64,000 nt of DNA from Calcarisporiella thermophila CBS 279.70 (lineage: Eukaryota; Calcarisporiellomycota): assembly GCF_041956535.1 (NCBI RefSeq), contig NW_027192212.1, positions 65,153 to 129,152 on the forward strand, in the 5' to 3' direction. Position 1 is the first letter of the stretch, and every line of letters starts with the position of its first letter. A program made the translations under genes and the position numbers. Under the pieces are notes generated by a model. The model was not told where the DNA came from, searched no databases, and worked only from the letters and a program-made list of their open reading frames with translations. This document shows, one piece after another, positions 58,618-64,000 of this stretch.

Positions 58618-60156
58618 TTAGGCCCTATTTCTCTGGATGATATCAAGCATTTCTTCCACGCTTGTGACTTTCTCTCTGGGTTTTCCGACCTGCTCTCCCC
58701 TCTCAAACTCCAGAGCTTCCAAGGCTCTCCAATCCGAGTACGATACCGGCTTAATTCCTTTCGCCTGGAGTAAGGGCAAGATGCTCTCAGCTCCCTTCTT
58801 TTCTTCCCTTGAAGCCGTCAATGTCTCCTGATCCTGTACTATTGATTCAGCGGTCTCGTACGCGTCATGCATTGTAGTTGCAATAACTCCGGTTGGACCA
58901 CGCTTAAGCCATCCAGAAGTGTATAAACCTGGTATCTAAACGAATAGAGATGTGTTTAGAAAGAGGATAAGGTTGAATGGGAGTGTGCGGCTGCTTACAA
59001 TTTTGCCGTCCTCAACGATTCTCCCCCGCTCGTTTGGAATTCTTCCACGCTTAATATCAAACGGTGTATCTTCCAATGGGACACTCTTGTATCCAATACT
59101 TCTCAAGATCAGCTGTGCATTCAACTCATCGGACTCGCCCGTAGGTTCAGCTTTGGCCTTGGTTGGGTCGTCTCCTATTAAGCGGTTGACGTCCATCTTC
59201 ACACCACGCGCATGTCCCTGAGAATCAAGCAGAATTTCGCGAGGGCTTCGCAAAAATTTGAGCTCCCACTGACGTGAACCTGTAGCAGCGCCTCCCTTTT
59301 CTAGAAGAGACATCAGGCGCTTTATAGGCCGATTCTTCGAGAGAAACTCGGCATGGTTTTGCAGCTCCGCGTGCAAAAGCTCCCGGTCTAAAACAAGCGG
59401 ATAGCGCATCATTTCACGTAGCTCTTTAGCTGTGAATGCGACCTGCAATGGGCCTCTTCTTCCTACTATAACTACCCGCTTTACATTGCTGGCCCTTAAA
59501 GCTTTTAGAGCGTGCTCAGTCACGTCGGTTTTCGCAACCTCCTCCACCGGCATTAATAGCAATCTCGCGACATCCAGTGCGACATTGCCCATTCCCACCA
59601 CTGCCACGGTTTCCACTCTTTCCAAATCTATTGGGAGATCTCTGTGTTCTGGAAGCCCATTATACCATCCCACGAAGGCTCGAGCTGAAAACACGCCTGG
59701 AGCAGATTCATTTGGGATGCCGAGATGGGTGTCTTGGGAAGCGCCATAGGCAAGAATGGTCGCATGGTAAGCGGAGCGAAGTTGGGAAAGTGGCAGAGAA
59801 TGGGACGCAACGAGCACATTGCCATAGAATGAAAAGCGGGGATCACCAGCAACCTCGTCAAATCGATTCATGCAGTTCTGGATACATCTCACATATCGAG
59901 TTAGGCGAGTTTATATTAAGCAAAACAAATTAAATTCTACCTTAACTTCCGGATGATCCGGCGCAACCCCGTAACGTACCAGGCCATGTGGTACGGGTAG
60001 AGCTTCGTACATATCAATCTGCGCGCTCGGGATCTCCTTCAGCAGCTTCTGCGCAGTATAGAAGCCTGCCGGTCCACTTCCCACTATCGCAAGTCGCAGG
60101 GGAGATGTGATAGAAGATGAAAATGCGCGGAGCAACTGGAACTTTACTGACAACAT
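58618..60156 (-). CDS. ARH1: Mitochondrial NADPH:ferredoxin (adrenodoxin) reductase
   Basis: Three exons on the minus strand: 59941-60156, 58999-59877 and 58618-58935, giving 470 residues. The ATG at 60156 is preferred because it opens into a presequence-like MLSVKFQLLRAFSSSITS; an in-frame ATG at 60264 would add 36 residues. The FAD site is LAIVGSGPAGFYTAQKLL, followed by LVRYGVAPDHPEVKN. The NADP site is VAVVGMGNVALDVARLL, with VGRRGPLQVAFT after it. The C-terminal SIGYKSVPLEDTPFD and PGLYTSGWLKRGPTGVIATT segments bind both cofactors. It passes electrons from NADPH to ferredoxin for Fe-S cluster and haem A synthesis. It is convergent with ESA1 (209 bases). Confidence 0.95.
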
Positions 60157-60459
60157 CCCTAAACCCAACTTGCAAATGAAGAGGAAGTTGTCGAGGAGGT
60201 TTATAATGGTGTCTCCTAATCTCACGTAAGCTTTAAAAATTGAGGGGAAATCAAAGGCAGTCATAAGTGACTGCCAATTAATGTTGTTTGTTTACAACCG
60301 TCACAGGGAACATTCATTTGGGTAATCGACGTTTATTCAAGAGATTGCTCACAGCTAGTATTCCATATATTAAAGCTATAGAGATTGATTTTGGGCAAAA
60401 TCAATTAATTCAATTGTCATCAGATCTACTTTTTCACTCGTTCCATACATATTCATATC
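60157..60459. promoter_or_regulatory. Bidirectional promoter region, ARH1 / ENP1
   Basis: 303 bases between the preferred divergent starts; only 195 if the upstream ARH1 ATG is used. No other gene seen. Confidence 0.4.
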
Positions 60460-61989
60460 ATGCCAAAAATCCGTCCCACCCAGAAGCAGAGACACGATCC
60501 TCTACATGTGCAGCTTGACTCAACAAAAAATCCATCGACTCGTCCCACATCTCGGAGTAAATTTGCAGCACGAAGTGAAGCGCGCAATGCTGTTCAAGAT
60601 TCTACATACGTCGATGCTAAACTCTCAAAGAAGATTCTAAAGATCGCGCGGGAGCAGCAGGATGAAATTGAGGCAGAAGAAATGAGCGATGAGGAAGAGG
60701 AAGAGGTGAAAAATGAGAGGGCCACAGAACGAGTTCACTCTATTCGGGATCTATTTGATAGTGACAATGAGGAGGATGTAAAGGAAGATTACGAGGAACT
60801 CGAGGGAGGCGATGAAGAGATCGAAGAACTCGAGCTTGATGAAAAAGATCAAGAAATTCTTGAAGCTTTTATGCCCGCAGCACCGCGTGCACGGAGAACT
60901 CTCGCAGACCTAATTATGGAGAAAATAGAGGCTCAGCGAGGGTCAAATAAGGACTTACACGGGGAAGAGGAAGCAGAGGGAGAAGAGGGCGAGAGGGCCA
61001 TGCCACCTGGAATGAATCCTAAAGTAGTAGAGGTGTATACTAAGTAAGTATCATAATTGCAGTTATAGGTGCCTATTTCTGCCTAAATTTTGAAACTAGC
61101 CAATCTACATTTACCATTGATTTGCTAAAATATTGTTTTTCATTTTCAGAGTAGGAACCCTCCTATCCAGATACAAGTCCGGAAAACTGCCCAAAGCTTT
61201 CAAAATTATCCCATCCCTCCCCAACTGGGAAGAAATTCTCTATATCACCGTCCCTGAACAGTGGACCCCCCATGCGACCTATGAAGCCACCCGTATCTTT
61301 GTTGCTAATCTTAAAGTTCGCCAAGTTCAAAAGTTCTTCTCCTTCGTGCTCCTGGATCGTGTGCGTGATGACATTCAAGAGAACAAAAAACTGAATTACC
61401 ACCTGTATATGGCACTGAAAAAAGCCATGTTTAAACCCGCGGCCTTTTTCAAGGGTGTCCTTTTCCCCCTCTGTGAAAGCGGCACATGTACTCTGAAAGA
61501 GGCGGCCATTATTGGAAGCGTTTTGACGAAGGTTTCCGTACCTGTGCTACACTCCAGTGCTGCATTATTACGTTTGGCAGAAATGGATTACACAGGTAAG
61601 TTGAATCTGTGAGCATGGGGAAATTTTGGCCCTTTTTGACTGATCCGCTATTCCTGGTTTGCTTAGGACCGAATTCTCTGTTCATTCGCGTCTTACTCGA
61701 TAAGAAATATGCCCTTCCCTACAAGGTGGTTGATGCGCTTGTGCACCATTTTATCCGCTTCCGTACCGACTCTCGTACAATGCCTGTCCTCTGGCATCAA
61801 GCATTGCTTGTGTTTGTGCAGAGATATAAGCAGGATTTGACACCTGAACAAAAGGAAGCATTACTTGAGCTGCTACGACACAAGAGTCATGAACTTATCA
61901 CTCCTGAAATTCGTCGTGAGATCGCTAATTCGGTTGCGCGTGGGGACATAATAGGCGAAGCTGATGATATCATGATGGACGATTTTTAA
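60460..61989 (+). CDS. ENP1: Bystin / Enp1, 40S ribosome biogenesis factor
   Basis: Three exons: 60460-61043, 61150-61595 and 61667-61989, giving 450 residues. The first exon encodes a basic start ([19 protein letters not shown]) and a long acidic, coiled region. The conserved bystin domain begins at [20 protein letters not shown] and includes [51 protein letters not shown] and [17 protein letters not shown]. Enp1 is part of the small-subunit processome and late pre-40S particles. Introns are 106 and 71 nt. The gene is complete and convergent with the deneddylase gene. Confidence 0.97.
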
Positions 61990-62197
61990 AATTTTAATTC
62001 GTTTTTTTTCCTTTGTTTATTCTTTTCTACTTTTTTTTTTACACGTATACTATTTTATCATAGTACTTTTTATTTTATTGAAATAAAATAAAGAAAATAT
62101 ATCACACATAACCAGCGCTACTTCAAAAAAAGGCAAAAGCAATACAATATTAAGTTATATATAACGGCATATAATTCTATAGAGTATACCAAGTATT

Positions 62198-63218
62198 TTA
62201 GCCAATTGTCCGGCCAACTCCACCTGCAGTAGAGACCAGCTCGTCAATCAAAGACCTTAACCTCCTTCTCTGTTGCGAAGCACGTAACACGTCCCCTGGC
62301 TTCAGCTCCCACATCTCATCCCTGGGCTGCGAGGTTAGTAGTCGTTGGACGAGGACGTCAGTAAAAGAAATCACAAAAACCCCACAATCGCTACCGTTGT
62401 TTTGCTGGGGTGTTCTCATATTCTTAAACTTTGCATCTGAGAGATTAATGAGCATTTATGTACGGTATGGGCTGAAAAATGCAGCTAAGAAATGACCCTA
62501 CCCCATACCAGATCAAACGTTGAATATGCATATTTTCTTATTAAAGGCCCCCCTCTTACTCCCAACAATTGACAAAATCTATTTGCAGTGCGCTGGGCAT
62601 GATGCTCATTGTAGTCGTTCATCGAGTCGTAATGATAAAAAACCCGGGTGGGTCGATAGAATACCAGAAGTGACCAGTGTGAGCCACCTGCGCGATGGCC
62701 ATCGTTGTTATCGTTAATAGGAATAAAGAGTACGGTGGACCTAGAAATGGCGGGAGGCAATGCTGAAACGAAGTCGGTGGTATCTGGTAAAATAATTCAA
62801 GCAAAAAAAAGGTTATAGGGATAATGGTAAATAAAATATAATGCAATGGGAATCTCCAACATGATAACGAAAATTAAATAGTTAAAACTAGCCTTTTGCG
62901 TGGGAGATCAGGTGCACCATCCCTGGTCTTAATAAGAGGATATGACTATTTTCACCCAGTACTGTTCGCTCTAGCCACCTAGGAATAAGAATAACTTATT
63001 AACAATAAGAGACTCAGAATGAGATCCGGCTGCCTGGCATACTCATAATAGAACTCGATGATGGTATCATTGATCCAATCATTGGTATCAAGTAATTTCA
63101 CATCCTATATAATGAAACTATAAACCAAAAATCTGCAGGTAAAGGATGAACAATGGGAGCAATTAACCTCTCTTCTTAAGATAACATCGTGGTAATGTAA
63201 TATATATTCGTTGGGCAT
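62198..63218 (-). CDS. SENP8/NEDP1-like C48 cysteine protease (deneddylase)
   Basis: Five exons on the minus strand: 63168-63218, 63043-63104, 62893-62978, 62502-62783 and 62198-62436, giving 239 residues. The order of motifs matches SENP8: LRREDVKLLDTNDWINDTII, LFIPINDN, the catalytic His in AGGSHWSLL, Asp in FYHYDSMN, and Gln-x5-Cys in PQQNNGSDCGVFV. The short N-terminus without a regulatory domain also fits SENP8/Nep rather than Ulp1/2. It would process the NEDD8 precursor or remove NEDD8 from cullins. Intron 3 (62784-62892) has a GC donor (AAAG|GCTAGT); no GT donor nearby keeps the frame. A TGA in frame just upstream confirms the start. Confidence 0.9.
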
Positions 63219-63702
63219 TGTTTTTCAATATTCTCAAAAGGGGTAAAAGTTTGAAGAAAAGGGTTTCCTGCGGCTTGTAATAGAAGCTTCAAATTAGAAC
63301 GGTGGCAAAAGCTTCTAGACAGATTGGGAGAACTTCCCGAAGCAAAATTAGGAGATTGAGACAGGATAAAAGCACCTAAGGAAATCTCTGACGGTTGAAA
63401 CCCAAAGAGTGACAATTGGTCGCTGGTATCTGCTTGTGGACGGAAAGCCCGTCTATAATACGACCATACCTATGCCTCTTTTGATAATTTAGCCTGCATA
63501 TCCTCGCTATCTTGAACATACTTTGATAAAGCTAACCGATTGTATCCCTGGCAATCATTGATTTAATGTAGCAAACTTTAAACAGACCATTCAAACGCGT
63601 ATTGGTATTCTTGTGAATAAATTCAAATGTGCCCATAACTATTAGACAAATAATGAGATAGATTTTTTCCTTCAGGCGCAAAACTTTATGTAGGGCACTT
63701 AG

Positions 63703-63739
63703 TTTTATAAACGTTTTATATTATAAAACGTTTATAAAA
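63703..63739. repeat. Perfect 37-bp palindrome
   Basis: Arms of 18 bases (63703-63720, TTTTATAAACGTTTTATA, and 63722-63739) are exact reverse complements around a single central T. Confidence 0.9.
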
Positions 63740-63800
63740 AACATCGAGCATAGTGAAACTTGGAATTGAAACATTAGGGTTCTTACTAGGGTTGTAAAAA

Positions 63801-63852
63801 ATACCGCTAAAATATAAAAAATACAAAATTTGTTTTTATATTTTATCGGTAT
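63801..63852. repeat. 20-bp inverted repeat with 12-bp loop
   Basis: Arms 63801-63820 (ATACCGCTAAAATATAAAAA) and 63833-63852 pair at 19 of 20 positions; the loop is 63821-63832. Confidence 0.88.
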
Positions 63853-64000
63853 CTATAATATAGATTTTGGAAACTTTCCAAAAACTCCCCAAACAGCTTT
63901 AGCCAATTATCCTAATGAGGACTTTTTGTAGGGAGGAATTTAGCAAAATTATCGAAAACCCTAGGAGAAAATTGCCAAAATAATGATGTTCGTAATCTGG

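Larger units (their letters stand above)
63219..64000. other. AT-rich end region with two strong inverted repeats
   Basis: No supported gene. A minus frame at 63176-63415 overlaps the deneddylase start in another phase and has no family. Two hairpin-forming sequences are listed separately. Confidence 0.5.

Noticed and set aside
60157-60264. Upstream ATG at 60264 as the ARH1 start
   Set aside because: It is possible in frame, but the added 36 residues contain acidic residues and do not improve on the clean presequence that starts at 60156.

Overview
The window is nuclear DNA from a filamentous-type fungus. The evidence is a secreted fungalysin (M36), a KTR/KRE2-type GT15 mannosyltransferase, PHO88/SND3, TMA16, a Bna2-type indoleamine 2,3-dioxygenase, and many short introns (mostly 53-115 nt) with GT..AG ends and CTAAY-like branch sites. 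AT-rich spacers, a GlcG/HbpS-like protein and a UBL3-type membrane-anchored ubiquitin-fold protein hint at an early-diverging (non-Dikarya) lineage. The sequence alone does not fix the genus.

Layout. About 1-35.5 kb is AT-rich, gene-sparse and repeat-rich. It carries mainly secreted or accessory products: a glutathione transferase, a fungalysin, a decayed Ty3/gypsy element with an inverted gag-protease duplication and a nested insertion, a small cysteine-rich protein, a Ty1/copia element with two assembly gaps, a GH18 protein, a tyrosinase, a solo copia LTR, a beta/gamma-crystallin-like secreted protein, an M28 peptidase pseudogene, a short-chain dehydrogenase, another cysteine-rich protein, a GlcG/HbpS-like protein, a GT15 mannosyltransferase, a secreted metallophosphoesterase and a repeat-rich secreted protein.

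About 36-63.3 kb is dense with conserved housekeeping genes. In order they are importin alpha (-), a DHHC palmitoyltransferase (+), UBL3-like (-), PHO88 (-), a pyridoxamine-oxidase-like flavoprotein (-), indoleamine dioxygenase (-), a small secreted protein (+), an unknown polytopic membrane protein (-), RAD51 (-), TMA16 (-), RPL23/uL14 (-), TFB5 (+), ESA1 (+), ARH1 ferredoxin reductase (-), ENP1/bystin (+) and a SENP8/NEDP1-like deneddylase (-). The 41-51 kb part is clearly more GC-rich than the rest. Several pairs are divergent with 200-300 bp between start codons (importin alpha/DHHC, RPL23/TFB5, ARH1/ENP1), so they probably share promoters.

Exon structures were worked out by hand from splice sites, reading phase and family conservation, and every spliced model closes in frame. 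They expose unusual gene structures: 4-nt and 12-nt exons in RPL23, a coding exon consisting only of the start codon in TMA16, two 16-nt exons in TFB5, and two GC-AG introns. I saw no tRNA, rRNA or CRISPR array and no coherent multi-gene defence or biosynthetic system.
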